Positions 26,159-35,353 of a DNA stretch of 64,000 nucleotides are shown piece after piece. The notes beneath the pieces are model-generated. The model was given only the letters and a program-made list of their open reading frames with translations. It ran no database searches and was not told where the DNA came from. Position 1 is the first letter of the stretch. Each line of letters begins with the position of its first letter. Both the position numbers and the translations under genes were made by a program. The stretch comes from Luteibacter jiangsuensis (GTDB lineage Bacteria > Pseudomonadota > Gammaproteobacteria > Xanthomonadales > Rhodanobacteraceae): NCBI RefSeq assembly GCF_011742555.1, contig NZ_JAAQQR010000006.1, positions 124,001 through 188,000 of the forward strand, given 5' to 3'.

Positions 26159-27395
26159 GATCGGCCACTCCCGTCGCCGGGAACGTGATCGTCGCGGCGA
26201 CGCCATGGGGGAAATTGTTGCCAATGGAGAACGTGGCCGTGCTGCCGTACATGAGGCGCAACCGCTCGCGTAGGTTCTTCAGGCCGATGCCGGTGCCCGC
26301 ACCGTCGCTGCGGAAACCCAGGCCGTCGTCGGCCACCGTGAGGGAAAGGCCGGAGCCGTCCACGCCGGCGCGGATCCAGATGCCGCCGCCACCCGGCTTC
26401 GGTTCGAGGCCGTGCTTGATCGCATTTTCGACCAGCGTCTGCAGCATCATCGACGGGATCGGCACCTTGAGCGCGCTCTCCGGAACGTCGGTGTGCACGG
26501 CAAGCCTCTCGCCCATGCGCAGCTTCATGATCTCGAGCCACGCGGTGGAGCGCTCCAGTTCCTCGCCCAGCGTGGAGAGAGAGCCATCGGTGCGCGGCAG
26601 CGAACGCCGCAGGTAGTCGATGAGATGCCCGAGCATGCGATCCGCGCGGGCCGGATCCGTGCGCACCAGCTCCTGCGCGCTGGCCAGCGTGTTGTAGAGG
26701 AAATGGGGCTCCACCTGCGCTTGCAGCAGGCCGAGTTGCGCCGCCGTGAGTTCCTTTTCCATCTTCGTCTGCCGCGCGTCGGCGCGCTCGCGATTGCGCC
26801 GTTCGGAAAGGCGTTGGGTCATCGCCCGCACCAGCGTTTCCGCCAGTTCCAGCGACGTACCGCCGTCGGGGTTGAACCAATCCGTCCATGCGCCGCTGTC
26901 GGGTTCGCATGCGAACATGACACTGCTCGATCCATCGCCGGGCGTGATCGTGGCGGAGACGTTCGTCGCCCGGTCGATCGCCGCCTGCCACTGGGCCCGG
27001 GCACGCCGGCGGTTCTGCTCCGCAGCCGGAGCGCGAATCACGGCACGCAGCTGCAACCCGCCGCGCGCGCTGGTCACCTGCTGCACATTGGGCAGCTCGC
27101 GGATCACCTCTTCGGCAATGGCAAAGGCCTCGTCGGCGGGGTATGCCACCTCGACACGACGCCGCTGACGATTGGAAACGGTTTCCGCGTCGATGCGGCC
27201 AGCGATGACGCGCACCCGGTAGAGGTGCGTCACGCCCCGCGCGAGTGCGACGAGCACGCCTACGAACCATGCCAGGGTGAATATCCACGGCAGGTCGCCG
27301 CGGTTCCAACCGAGCGCCGACCACACCACCATCAGCACGCAGAGCGCGGCTACCCACGCGACCACGATGCGTGCGAGGAACTTCAGGCTTGCCAT
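26151..27395 (-). CDS. sensor histidine kinase (LytS-type, His_kinase family)
   Basis: A 414-residue kinase. Two hydrophobic segments near the N-terminus (8-27 and 38-55) anchor it in the membrane. A central region to about 190 has no recognised sensor domain. The phosphoacceptor is H231 in QVEPHFLYN, typical of the His_kinase (PF06580) type. The ATPase domain follows, with LQTLVENAIKHGLEP (N-box), DDGLGF and GIGLKNLRERL. It should phosphorylate the LytTR regulator encoded directly downstream. The start is ATG 27395; the frame is open further upstream but the membrane segments and homology begin here. Confidence 0.9.
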   Translation of the reverse strand: MASLKFLARIVVAWVAALCVLMVVWSALGWNRGDLPWIFTLAWFVGVLVALARGVTHLYRVRVIAGRIDAETVSNRQRRRVEVAYPADEAFAIAEEVIRELPNVQQVTSARGGLQLRAVIRAPAAEQNRRRARAQWQAAIDRATNVSATITPGDGSSSVMFACEPDSGAWTDWFNPDGGTSLELAETLVRAMTQRLSERRNRERADARQTKMEKELTAAQLGLLQAQVEPHFLYNTLASAQELVRTDPARADRMLGHLIDYLRRSLPRTDGSLSTLGEELERSTAWLEIMKLRMGERLAVHTDVPESALKVPIPSMMLQTLVENAIKHGLEPKPGGGGIWIRAGVDGSGLSLTVADDGLGFRSDGAGTGIGLKNLRERLRLMYGSTATFSIGNNFPHGVAATITFPATGVADHA

Positions 27396-27616
27396 CTTGC
27401 CTACTCCACCCTGGAAACGCCGTGGAGCATACGACGCGTCTCCGCGCGGCAGGTGGCGATTCCGACGAAACGCCTCATGCGGCGACGAAACAGGCCAACT
27501 CGCGGCGGGGATCGCTTCGCTTGCGCGCCGCAGCATGACCTGGGGTGCCCGATGGGTCATTCTCGGGAGACGGCTTTCGCGGTGGGGACCGCAGGCCACG
27601 ACAAAGGGGTCAATGC

Positions 27617-27958
27617 ATGGCGTTGTTGCTCGTCGTTTTCGCTGTCGTCGTACTTTCGATCTTCCTCGGCATCAACATGCTGCCGAAACACCATCCCGCC
27701 AACTGGCTGCTCGGCATCGTGGGCGGTGCCTGCCTCGTGCTTGCCTGGTATGCGATCTTCCGTCCCATGCTGATCGCCTCGGGCGGCAACGATCCATCGC
27801 TCGTGGCCCTCGGCCTCACCGCTGCCGGCATCGTGTCATGCGTGCTCGGCATCGTGTGCCTGGGCATCTGCGTATGGCGCGACCCGGCCCGCTTCTGGAT
27901 GCTCTCGATCGTCTTCATCGGCGTGATCGGCGCCACCCAGGTCACCGCCCTCACCTGA
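27617..27958 (+). CDS. small integral membrane protein, unknown function
   Basis: A 113-residue protein with four hydrophobic stretches (MALLLVVFAVVVLSIFLGI; LLGIVGGACLVLAWYAIF; GLTAAGIVSCVLGIVCLGI; MLSIVFIGVIGA). It therefore probably crosses the inner membrane four times. No catalytic motif is visible. The start ATG 27617 follows AAAGGGG. It lies on the plus strand between two minus-strand genes, divergent from the kinase and convergent with the ClC gene, whose stop is 11 bases away. I cannot assign a function. Confidence 0.7.
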   Translation: MALLLVVFAVVVLSIFLGINMLPKHHPANWLLGIVGGACLVLAWYAIFRPMLIASGGNDPSLVALGLTAAGIVSCVLGIVCLGICVWRDPARFWMLSIVFIGVIGATQVTALT

Positions 27959-27969
27959 CGCGATCAGGC

Positions 27970-29403
27970 TTACGCCCCGGACGCACCGGGGCGATGCAGT
28001 TCGCGATCGGCCACGAAATCGGTGGGCACGTGCACGCCGCGGCGGGCGATCTTCTCGGTCATGATCGTGTGCCGCATCATCAGGCCGGACACGATATAGG
28101 CCGTGGTGCAGGCTGCCAGCAGGGGCAGCAGCGCATGTGGTTGCATCGTCGTCTCGAACACGAAGACCGCGGACGTCATGAGCGCGCGCGACGCGCCTGC
28201 GAATAACGCCGCCATGCCGATCAATGCGGCCATGTGCGGATCGACATGCAGCGGCGGCCACATGGCGAGCACGATGCCGCACGCGCCGCCAAGTGCGCCG
28301 CCGACGGTGAACAATGGGGCGAGCGTGCCGCCGGAGGTACCACTGCCCAAGGCCACGGACCACGAAACGAGCTTCGCCAGCGCGAGCAGGACCATCGCGG
28401 CCAGCCCCAGCCGCCCGGAAATGACGTTCGTGATGTTGTCGTAGCCTACGCCGAGCGTGGCCGGCATGACGTACCCCACCGCGCCCACCACGAGGCCACC
28501 GAGGGCCGGCCACCACATCCAGTGGATCGGCAGCTTTTCGAAAGCGTCTTCGATGCCGTAGGTGAGCCGCGTGATGAACACACCCGCCACGCCCATCAGA
28601 AGGCCGAGCACGGCATACGCGACAAGGGCCTGTGGCGCCACTGCGGAGAGCGCGGGCATGGGAAACACCGGTCCGGGGCCTTCGAGGGCGAAACGCACCC
28701 CGGTCCCTGTGGCCGCAGCCAGCGCCACGGGGAGGAGCGAGCGGGCACGACGTTCGAAAAGCAGTAGTTCGATGCTGAGCAATACCGCCGATACCGGAGC
28801 GCTGAAAATGGCGGCCATGCCCGCCGCGGCCCCCGCGGCCAGCAGCGTCTTGCGCTCATGTTCGCTCACCGGCAGCCGCTGGCCCAGGAACGAACCGAGG
28901 GCGCCGCCGGTCGCGATGATCGGCCCTTCGGCACCGAAGGGGCCGCCGGTGCCGATCGCGATCGCCGAAGAGAGCGGCTTCAGCCAGGTCATGCGCGCGG
29001 GGATACGGCTTTCGTTGGTGAGCACCTGCTCCATGGCCTCCGGTATGCCGTGGCCGCGTATGGCGCGCGATCCCCAGCGAGCCATCATGCCCACCGCGAT
29101 GCCGCCGATCGCCGGCACGACGATGACCCAGGCACCAAGCCGATGGCCCGCCGGAGAGGTCAGCGCCGTGCTCCACACCTGGTGGAAGGTCAGGTTGGTC
29201 ACCAGCCCGATCAGCATCGTGAGCAAGCGCGCCACGCAACCGACGACGAGACCCAGTCCGATGGCCAGCAGTCCGATGCGAAGCACGCGCCTGCTCAGCA
29301 GCGGCAAGCGCGGCTCCATATGTGCGTCGGCAAGCGCCTGATCGAGCGATGGCGCAAGCGGAATCGCCGCACGGTCGTGCGGTGCGTGCAGGGGATCGAT
29401 CAT
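27970..29403 (-). CDS. ClC-type chloride channel/transporter
   Basis: A 477-residue ClC family protein. The family blocks are GHGIPEAMEQ, GTGGPFGAEGPIIATGG (carrying the gating glutamate), SGTSGGTLAPLF and GMAALFAGASRALMTSAVF. The first block reads GHGIP where the classical anion-binding motif is GSGIP; His or Arg at this spot is seen in a recognised ClC subgroup. About ten to twelve membrane helices are expected. There is no C-terminal CBS pair. ATG 29403 is chosen because the open frame upstream is not conserved; it follows a weak ribosome binding site. Function is chloride or H+/Cl- movement across the inner membrane. Confidence 0.87.
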   Translation of the reverse strand: MIDPLHAPHDRAAIPLAPSLDQALADAHMEPRLPLLSRRVLRIGLLAIGLGLVVGCVARLLTMLIGLVTNLTFHQVWSTALTSPAGHRLGAWVIVVPAIGGIAVGMMARWGSRAIRGHGIPEAMEQVLTNESRIPARMTWLKPLSSAIAIGTGGPFGAEGPIIATGGALGSFLGQRLPVSEHERKTLLAAGAAAGMAAIFSAPVSAVLLSIELLLFERRARSLLPVALAAATGTGVRFALEGPGPVFPMPALSAVAPQALVAYAVLGLLMGVAGVFITRLTYGIEDAFEKLPIHWMWWPALGGLVVGAVGYVMPATLGVGYDNITNVISGRLGLAAMVLLALAKLVSWSVALGSGTSGGTLAPLFTVGGALGGACGIVLAMWPPLHVDPHMAALIGMAALFAGASRALMTSAVFVFETTMQPHALLPLLAACTTAYIVSGLMMRHTIMTEKIARRGVHVPTDFVADRELHRPGASGA

Positions 29404-29483
29404 GGAGGGGGCCGCAAAAGAAGAATGCGGCGCAAGGCTACCGGGATCTACGCCCAGTAGCTGGCTGGCAGATGAACAGGCCG

Positions 29484-30431
29484 TCAGTTGACGGAGGACG
29501 CGTCGCCAGCATGCCGGTATCCCGAGGCTGTGAGGTGTGCCGTTCCGTCGAGCACGTCCACGGTCGCCTGAGCGCCGAAAGGCAATGTCCATTTGTCGGG
29601 CCCATGCCCGAAGGCCAGACCTCGCAGGATCGGAAGACCGCACGCGTCGCCGAAGCGCTGCAGCGCGTGTTCGGTGTCGTAGCCGTTGTCGTATTCGCTC
29701 ACGCGCTGGCCCGAGAGCCCGCCGATCAGGATCGCGCGCTGGCGGTCGAGCACGCCGGCGAGCTTCAGCTCGTAGAGCATGCGCTCGACGCGCCACGCCT
29801 GCTCGCCGGTTTCCTCCACGTAGAGGATGCCGCCGTCGAACTCAGGCAGATAAGGCGTGCCGATGAGGCTGCATACCGTGGAAAGATTGCCGCCCCAGAT
29901 CGTGCCCTCGACGCGAAGGTCGGGTTGGTCTTCGGCACACAGCCAGCTCACTTCGGTGCGCGGCGAAGTGGCGGTCTGCCAGAAGTGGCGCCATGTGCTT
30001 TCGCGCAGGTAGGTGGCGCCGAAATCCTGCAGGAGCATGGGACCATGCAGCGAACCGATGCCGCTGCGCGCGTACAGTGCGCACTGGATGGCCGTGAAAT
30101 CGCCGTGCCCCACGAAAACGCAGGCCTGATCGCGGAAACGCGTGGCCAGCCCGCCGTAATCGAGCAGGTCGAGCAAGGCGATGGCGCCATAGCCCCCGCA
30201 GGTGGCCATGACCATGTCCGGCAGCGGCGCAGTGGCATCCGCCAGCTGGTTGATGTCGGCCGCTCGCTCGGCGTCGCTGCCCGCGAAACGCAGGAAGGTG
30301 CGCTCGACGACGGCCTCACCCTGCACGCGATGACCGGCCGCCTGGAGCCGCTCGATGCCTCGATGGCATGCGGCGCGATCCGCGGCGTAACCGGAAGGTG
30401 CGATGAGTCTTATATCAAGTCGTTTCGGCAT
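29484..30431 (-). CDS. ldcA: LD-carboxypeptidase LdcA homologue lacking the catalytic serine
   Basis: A 315-residue member of the LdcA/MccF (peptidase S66) family, closest in pattern to E. coli LdcA. The alignment is clear: LIAPSGYAADRAACHRGIE, MATCGGYGA, GTIWGGNLSTVCSLIGTPYL, YVEETGEQAWRVERML and GLAFGHGPDKWTLP. The catalytic Glu (E206) and His (H276) are present. In the nucleophile loop the usual GHSDFTAIQ reads GHGDFTAIQ, so the serine is replaced by G110 (codon GGC). LdcA normally cuts the terminal D-Ala from muropeptide tetrapeptides during murein recycling; this protein should be inactive by that mechanism. I chose ATG 30431 because homology begins there. Confidence 0.88.
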   Translation of the reverse strand: MPKRLDIRLIAPSGYAADRAACHRGIERLQAAGHRVQGEAVVERTFLRFAGSDAERAADINQLADATAPLPDMVMATCGGYGAIALLDLLDYGGLATRFRDQACVFVGHGDFTAIQCALYARSGIGSLHGPMLLQDFGATYLRESTWRHFWQTATSPRTEVSWLCAEDQPDLRVEGTIWGGNLSTVCSLIGTPYLPEFDGGILYVEETGEQAWRVERMLYELKLAGVLDRQRAILIGGLSGQRVSEYDNGYDTEHALQRFGDACGLPILRGLAFGHGPDKWTLPFGAQATVDVLDGTAHLTASGYRHAGDASSVN

Positions 30432-30501
30432 GTCGGGTAAGGCGTGGCGATCCCTACCAATACCTCTCCCGGCGAGCCAAGGCAACTGTGAATGGGCGCC
30501 C

Positions 30502-31482
30502 TCACCAGTCGTAGTACTCGTCGGCCGGCGTCAGGTCTTCCGACGGTGCATGCCTGGTCAACGTTTCCCGAGGTTGCTCGCCGAATACGCTGCGATATTT
30601 CTCGGCGAAACGCGACAGGTCCCACATGCCGCAGCTGAGCGCGACGGATTTGACGGAGCGCCTGCCCGCTTCGGCCGTGACGAGACTGCGATGCGCCGTG
30701 CACAGGCGCAGCATGGCGAGGTAGCGATTGGGCGGAATGCCGAGCAGGTCGTCGAACGCATAGCGAAGGCCTCGCTCGCTGGCACCCGCGGCTTGGCACA
30801 GTTCCTGCGAGTAGATATCGCGGCGAAGGTTGGCGCGCATGAAGCGCTCGGCTCGTCGCACCACCTGGTAATGGGCGCGCCGGCCGCGCGAAGCTACCGG
30901 GCGCTCCTCGGGAGATGACGCAAGCGCAACGCGGATGTGCTCATCCAGCAGGTCCTCGATCGGACCCATGCTGTGATCGTCGGCATCGTGCGTGCTTGCG
31001 GCGATCTGCCGATAGGCGCGCTTCAGATGCTCGGAGCGCACGGCAAAAAGGCGAAGCCGCTGCGCGGCCATGTCCACGTCGGCATGGTCGGATGCCAGGA
31101 AGCGCGCGCGGAAACGCGCATATGGCGCCATGACGAGGGTAAAACGGGTGCCGCGTTCGAACATGAAGTCGCTTGGCGTGCCGCGCAACAGCGTGACGGC
31201 CATGTCGGACTCCACCCCGATGCCCTGGCACCAGCTGCGTTCGCCAGTCTCGTGCAGGTAGACAAGCATGCACGCGTCCTCGGGAACCGTAAGAGCGCCT
31301 CGCACATCGAAATCGATGTGCGCGGACAGATACGTTATTCCGTCATGCATCCGGGTGGCGATCGCCGCGCGCGGTCGCGCAGGGCTCAACGTCAGCAGGT
31401 CGACCTCGCACACGCCGAGCACGGCGCCCAGTTTCACGAGATCGTAGTCTTCCATTCCCTGTATATCGGCAAGGCGGCTCAT
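30502..31482 (-). CDS. AraC family transcriptional regulator
   Basis: A 326-residue regulator. The N-terminal half resembles the ligand-binding part of AraC-type activators of the EutR/AraC-binding-domain-like group. The C-terminal domain has two helix-turn-helix units: first around IYSQELCQAAGASERGLRYA, second around SVKSVALSCGMWDLSRFAEK, followed by YRSVFGEQPRETL. The start ATG at 31482 follows GGGAGG. It stands upstream of ldcA on the same strand, 70 bases away, and is divergent from the M28 peptidase gene, with about 300 bases between the starts. It may control either one. Confidence 0.88.
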   Translation of the reverse strand: MSRLADIQGMEDYDLVKLGAVLGVCEVDLLTLSPARPRAAIATRMHDGITYLSAHIDFDVRGALTVPEDACMLVYLHETGERSWCQGIGVESDMAVTLLRGTPSDFMFERGTRFTLVMAPYARFRARFLASDHADVDMAAQRLRLFAVRSEHLKRAYRQIAASTHDADDHSMGPIEDLLDEHIRVALASSPEERPVASRGRRAHYQVVRRAERFMRANLRRDIYSQELCQAAGASERGLRYAFDDLLGIPPNRYLAMLRLCTAHRSLVTAEAGRRSVKSVALSCGMWDLSRFAEKYRSVFGEQPRETLTRHAPSEDLTPADEYYDW

Positions 31483-31780
31483 GCGATTACCTCCCAGTGC
31501 TCACTCCCGCGAACGTCCGCCGCCTTCCGTAGTGGACGGCCCCCGGCATGGCGCTCGATGCCTACCCCCTCGCCGGCCTGTACGCTGACATTCCGGCGAC
31601 ACTTATAACTAACGATGTATGGGATCAAATGCCAGTACTTTGTGAATTTGCCGATTCAGCGCATTTGCAATCGGCGCCCCGCACGAGCATTGGCCGACTT
31701 CGTGCTTCAGGTTTCAGCCAAGGCCGGGCAGCTGGCGATACACTCCTCGTGTTACCTGCCGCGAAGGGAAACCCACGCCA

Positions 31781-33526
31781 ATGCGCCACCTCGCTCTCGC
31801 CTGCCTGACCGTCCTTACCCTGGCCGCGTGTCAGTCCCACGACGAAGACAAGACCGCGACCGCGCCAGCCCCTGCGCCGGCCCGCCCCTCCACCGCCCCG
31901 CCCCCGCCGCTGCCCGCCGTCGCCAACGAGCACCACGAGTTCACCCCCGACATCACGGCCGCGGACTTCGCCGCGCATCTCAGGACCCTCTCGTCGGACG
32001 AATACGATGGCCGGAAACCCGGCACCCTCGGCGAGCGGCTGACCACGAATTACATCATCGAGCAGTTCAAGCAGGCCGGGCTGGAGCCTGGCAACAAGGG
32101 CGAATGGATCCAGACGGTTCCCGCCGTGTCCACCGCCCTGACCGGCCAGGACTCGCTCACCCTGGACATCGCGGAAGGTGGCGTCACGGAGCGTTTCGCG
32201 TTCGGCACCGACATGGTCGCCGGCACGCTCCAGGCCAAGGCGGAGGTGGACCTGCAGGATTCCGACGTGGTGTTCGTGGGCTATGGCGTCGACGCGCCCG
32301 AATCCCAGTGGAACGACTTCGACGGCCTCGACGTCAAGGGCAAGACGCTGGTGATGCTGGTCAACGACCCCGGCTGGAACGGCAGCGACGCGAACCTGTT
32401 CAAGGGCCGCGAGATGACCTACTACGGCCGCTGGACATACAAATTCGAAGAGGCTGCGCGCAAAGGTGCCGCGGCGGCCTTCATCGTGCACCAGACGGAG
32501 CCGGCCGGCTACGCCTGGAATGTGGTTCGCAGCGGCTGGACCACGCCCCGCCTCGACCTGCCGGAAAGCGAAGACCCCGCGCCGCGCCTGCCGGTGGCCG
32601 GATGGCTCACCCATGATGCGGCCGTACGCCTGTTCGCCAAGGCCGGGAAGAATTTCGACGAACTGGCAAAGCAGGCCGACATGCGCGGCTTCAAGCCCGT
32701 TCCCCTCGATGCCAAGGCAACCCTCCACCTGAAGAGCACGATCACGCACTCGCTGAGCAACAACGTGATCGGCATGGTCAAGGGCAGCGAAAAGCCTGAC
32801 GAAGCCGTGGTGTACACCGCCCACTGGGACCACCTCGGCCACGACCCGGCGCTCAAGGGGCACCAGATCTACAACGGCGCCATCGACAACGGCACCGGTA
32901 TCGCGGCCATGCTGGAGATCGCCGCGAAGTTCGCCCAGGAGAAACCGAAGCGTTCCGTGGTGTTCGCTGCCGTGACGATGGAAGAATCGGGACTGCTCGG
33001 CTCGAAATATTACGTGGCGCACCCGCCCTTCCCGCTCGCAAAGACCGTCGCCGACATCAATATGGATGCCCTGGCGATCGGCGGCGCAACGCACGACATG
33101 ACGGTGGAAGGCCACGGGCAAAACGATCTGGAAGACATGCTTGCGGATGTGCTCAAGGCCGATGGCCGTGTGGTCAGCGGCGATTCGGCGCCGGAGAAGG
33201 GTTACTACTTCCGGTCCGACCACTTCAACTTCGCCAAGGCGGGCGTGCCCGCCCTTGCCGCCGGTGGCGGCATCGACATGGTCGACGGTGGCAAGGCGGC
33301 CGGCATGGCCGCGGAAGAGGACTACGGCAAGAACCGCTACCACCAGCCGACGGACGTCTACGACATGCGCTGGAACTTCGACGGCGTGATGCAGAACGTG
33401 AAGGCGTTCTATGGCCTGGGTGAGAAGCTCGCCGACAGCGACGTGTGGCCGGTATGGAAGGACGGCAGCGAGTTCAAGGCGGTGCGCGAGAAGTCGCTGG
33501 CCGAAGGCTCGAAGAAAAAGAAATAA
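31781..33526 (+). CDS. M28 family zinc peptidase, lipoprotein
   Basis: A 581-residue metallopeptidase. The N-terminus MRHLALACLTVLTLAAC has a lipobox (LAAC), so the enzyme is lipid-anchored, followed by an Ala/Pro linker. A PA-like insert lies at about 150-270. The zinc site is built from HWDH, DNGTG, EESG, the aspartate of INMDA and the histidine of RYHQPTD, the standard M28 order. It resembles secreted aminopeptidases that degrade extracellular peptides. The C-terminus ends in a Lys run (GSKKKK). The first 300 bases upstream hold no gene. A REP element directly follows the stop and lies between this gene and the convergent porin. Confidence 0.9.
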   Translation: MRHLALACLTVLTLAACQSHDEDKTATAPAPAPARPSTAPPPPLPAVANEHHEFTPDITAADFAAHLRTLSSDEYDGRKPGTLGERLTTNYIIEQFKQAGLEPGNKGEWIQTVPAVSTALTGQDSLTLDIAEGGVTERFAFGTDMVAGTLQAKAEVDLQDSDVVFVGYGVDAPESQWNDFDGLDVKGKTLVMLVNDPGWNGSDANLFKGREMTYYGRWTYKFEEAARKGAAAAFIVHQTEPAGYAWNVVRSGWTTPRLDLPESEDPAPRLPVAGWLTHDAAVRLFAKAGKNFDELAKQADMRGFKPVPLDAKATLHLKSTITHSLSNNVIGMVKGSEKPDEAVVYTAHWDHLGHDPALKGHQIYNGAIDNGTGIAAMLEIAAKFAQEKPKRSVVFAAVTMEESGLLGSKYYVAHPPFPLAKTVADINMDALAIGGATHDMTVEGHGQNDLEDMLADVLKADGRVVSGDSAPEKGYYFRSDHFNFAKAGVPALAAGGGIDMVDGGKAAGMAAEEDYGKNRYHQPTDVYDMRWNFDGVMQNVKAFYGLGEKLADSDVWPVWKDGSEFKAVREKSLAEGSKKKK

Positions 33527-33532
33527 CGACTG

Positions 33533-33625
33533 CTTTGTGTGGGAGCCGGCTTTGCCGGCGATCCCGCGGCAGCGGGCAACCTTGCCGCGAGCACCCATCG
33601 CCGCTGAAGCGGCTCCCACACAAAG
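33533..33625 (+). repeat. GTGGGAGC-family REP element between convergent genes
   Basis: The element begins CTTTGTGTGGGAGCC and ends with the exact complement GGCTCCCACACAAAG. The inner parts are GCCGGCGATCCCGCGGCAGC and CCATCGCCGCTGAAGC. It starts 7 bases after the peptidase stop and ends 28 bases before the porin stop, and may act as a shared transcript end. Confidence 0.9.
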
Positions 33626-33652
33626 CCTGCATTGCTTGTGAAGAAGCGCCCG

Positions 33653-35062
33653 CTAGTAGTTCACCTGCAACTGCATCCGCAGCAACTGCCCGTTGACACG
33701 GCGGTACGGCCATGCGCTCACGTCCGTTCGGCGCATGTTCGCCCACGCCACGGCAAGCTCCACGGCGTTGGACGGCTGCCATTCCACGCCGGCTTCCACC
33801 TCGTCGACGTTCATGCGCGGAGCATTGGTGTCGAACTTGGCCGCGCCGCGGTAGGTCTGCCATTTCGCGTAGGGCATGAGCGAGCCGTACCCGCCGTCGA
33901 ACTTGTACATCACCTGCGCATAGCCACCGCGCAGCGACTTCGTGCGTATCGTGCGGCGCGCGATATCGAGTTCCGGGCCCTTGCCCACGGTCCACTCCGC
34001 CTGGAATCCGAAGGGCTGCGGATAGTAGACGACGTGCGCCGCGACGCGGCGGTCGGTGGAACCTGCCTCCGGCGCATCGACCCGCGGCGTGAAGGTGGCG
34101 CCGTCGATCGTTGCGGCGGCGGTGGACACCTTGTAGCGGCCGGCGTAGGCGTCGGCACCCACTTCCAGGAACTGGCCGTTCGCGAACTTGAACGGATACG
34201 AGAAGTGTATGACCGAGTGCAGTTGATCGTTACGATCGGGCCGGTTCGCGCCCTGTCCGTTGTAGACGCCGAAACCCACCACGCCATAGTCGCCCGACCC
34301 CTTGAGGCCCGACTTCTGCAGATAGGCGAAGCGCTCCTTGGCCACCGCGGGCGACCAGTAGGCGATGACGCCAAGATCGCGTTCGTCGCGAACACCCGAA
34401 TTGAGCGCATCGGCGCGATCGGGGGCAAGACGATTCTGGCTCGACTGCAGATCCTCCCAACCGTAAGGAATCTTCGACTGCCCCGCGCGGATGCGCCACG
34501 TCTTCTCCTTGTCGAGCCACAGGTCGGCGTAGGCGTCGCGTAGCTGCGCGAAATGGGTGGTGCTCGAACCGGAGGGCGTGCTGGCAAGGTCCGGCTGAAT
34601 GTAGATCGACATCCTGTCGCTCACGTCGCCGCTGATGACCACGCGCGCACGACGGATACCGAAGCCCTGGTCGCGGCCGATGAAGCGGTCGCCAGGTGAC
34701 TTCAGGCTTTTCGCATCGCCACTCAGCTCCTGGTTGTAGCGCATCTGCACATAACCACGGATGCCGATCTTCTCGTACCAGGCCTTGGTGGACGACGAGC
34801 GCACCGGCGCCGAGGGAACTGCAGCCACAGTGGCCGGCGCGGCCACCGTGGCATCGCGCGCACTGGCGACCGGGGCGGACGCCGCCGCGCCCTCGACCAC
34901 GGGCACGAACTTGCCGAGCCGCTGCCGGCCGGGTCCAGGCTCGGCGAAGATCTGCCGTGTCGCCGTGTCGACAAACAGTTCCACGGCCGCCTGCGGGGCG
35001 CCTTCGGCAGCCGCGGTGCCGCACATGGTCCAGAAGGCTGCGGCCAGCGGGATTTTCTTCAT
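33653..35062 (-). CDS. outer-membrane porin, OprO/OprP-like
   Basis: A 469-residue porin with a signal peptide (MKKIPLAAAFWTMCGTAAAE). A short Ala/Val-rich linker precedes the barrel from about residue 95. GIRGYVQMRYN, FGIRRARVVISGDVSD, DAYADLWLDKEKTWRIRAGQ and KIPYGWEDLQSSQNRL are typical of the phosphate-selective porin O/P group. The C-terminus ends LRMQLQVNY, an aromatic final residue as in outer-membrane barrels. Family members form trimers and pass phosphate or polyphosphate, but many relatives have other anion specificity. It is divergent from a TonB-dependent receptor gene, with 291 bases between the starts. ATG 35062 follows GGGA. Confidence 0.88.
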   Translation of the reverse strand: MKKIPLAAAFWTMCGTAAAEGAPQAAVELFVDTATRQIFAEPGPGRQRLGKFVPVVEGAAASAPVASARDATVAAPATVAAVPSAPVRSSSTKAWYEKIGIRGYVQMRYNQELSGDAKSLKSPGDRFIGRDQGFGIRRARVVISGDVSDRMSIYIQPDLASTPSGSSTTHFAQLRDAYADLWLDKEKTWRIRAGQSKIPYGWEDLQSSQNRLAPDRADALNSGVRDERDLGVIAYWSPAVAKERFAYLQKSGLKGSGDYGVVGFGVYNGQGANRPDRNDQLHSVIHFSYPFKFANGQFLEVGADAYAGRYKVSTAAATIDGATFTPRVDAPEAGSTDRRVAAHVVYYPQPFGFQAEWTVGKGPELDIARRTIRTKSLRGGYAQVMYKFDGGYGSLMPYAKWQTYRGAAKFDTNAPRMNVDEVEAGVEWQPSNAVELAVAWANMRRTDVSAWPYRRVNGQLLRMQLQVNY

Positions 35063-35120
35063 GGGTGATTCCCTGAATATCTTTGAGAAAATACTCAAAC
35101 GTCGGCGATCAAGATGCCAT

Positions 35121-35142
35121 CTGTCGTCAAGTTGTCGCTTCA
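35121..35142 (+). promoter_or_regulatory. possible PHO box-like direct repeat
   Basis: Two 11-base units, CTGTCGTCAAG and TTGTCGCTTCA, stand in tandem as in a PhoB site (consensus CTGTCAT-like halves 11 bases apart). The location between a phosphate-porin-like gene and a TonB receptor gene fits. The match is partial and the orientation faces the receptor, so this is only a candidate. Confidence 0.3.
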
Positions 35143-35353
35143 TACTGAGCGAGGAGAAAGTAGCCCGACCGCGTTGCACTTCCGTGACAGGCGCCTGCGG
35201 CTTCCACGCGGAGCGAGGTTCCGCGCCGCAACCCTTTCGTCATCAAGGCGTCACAGTGGATAATTGCCGGCAGACGCGCCTCGCCCGGGGACCGGCTCCA
35301 CCGCATTGGGCGAGACGCTTCTCCTACCCACGCATCCCAGGCGGAAACAACCC

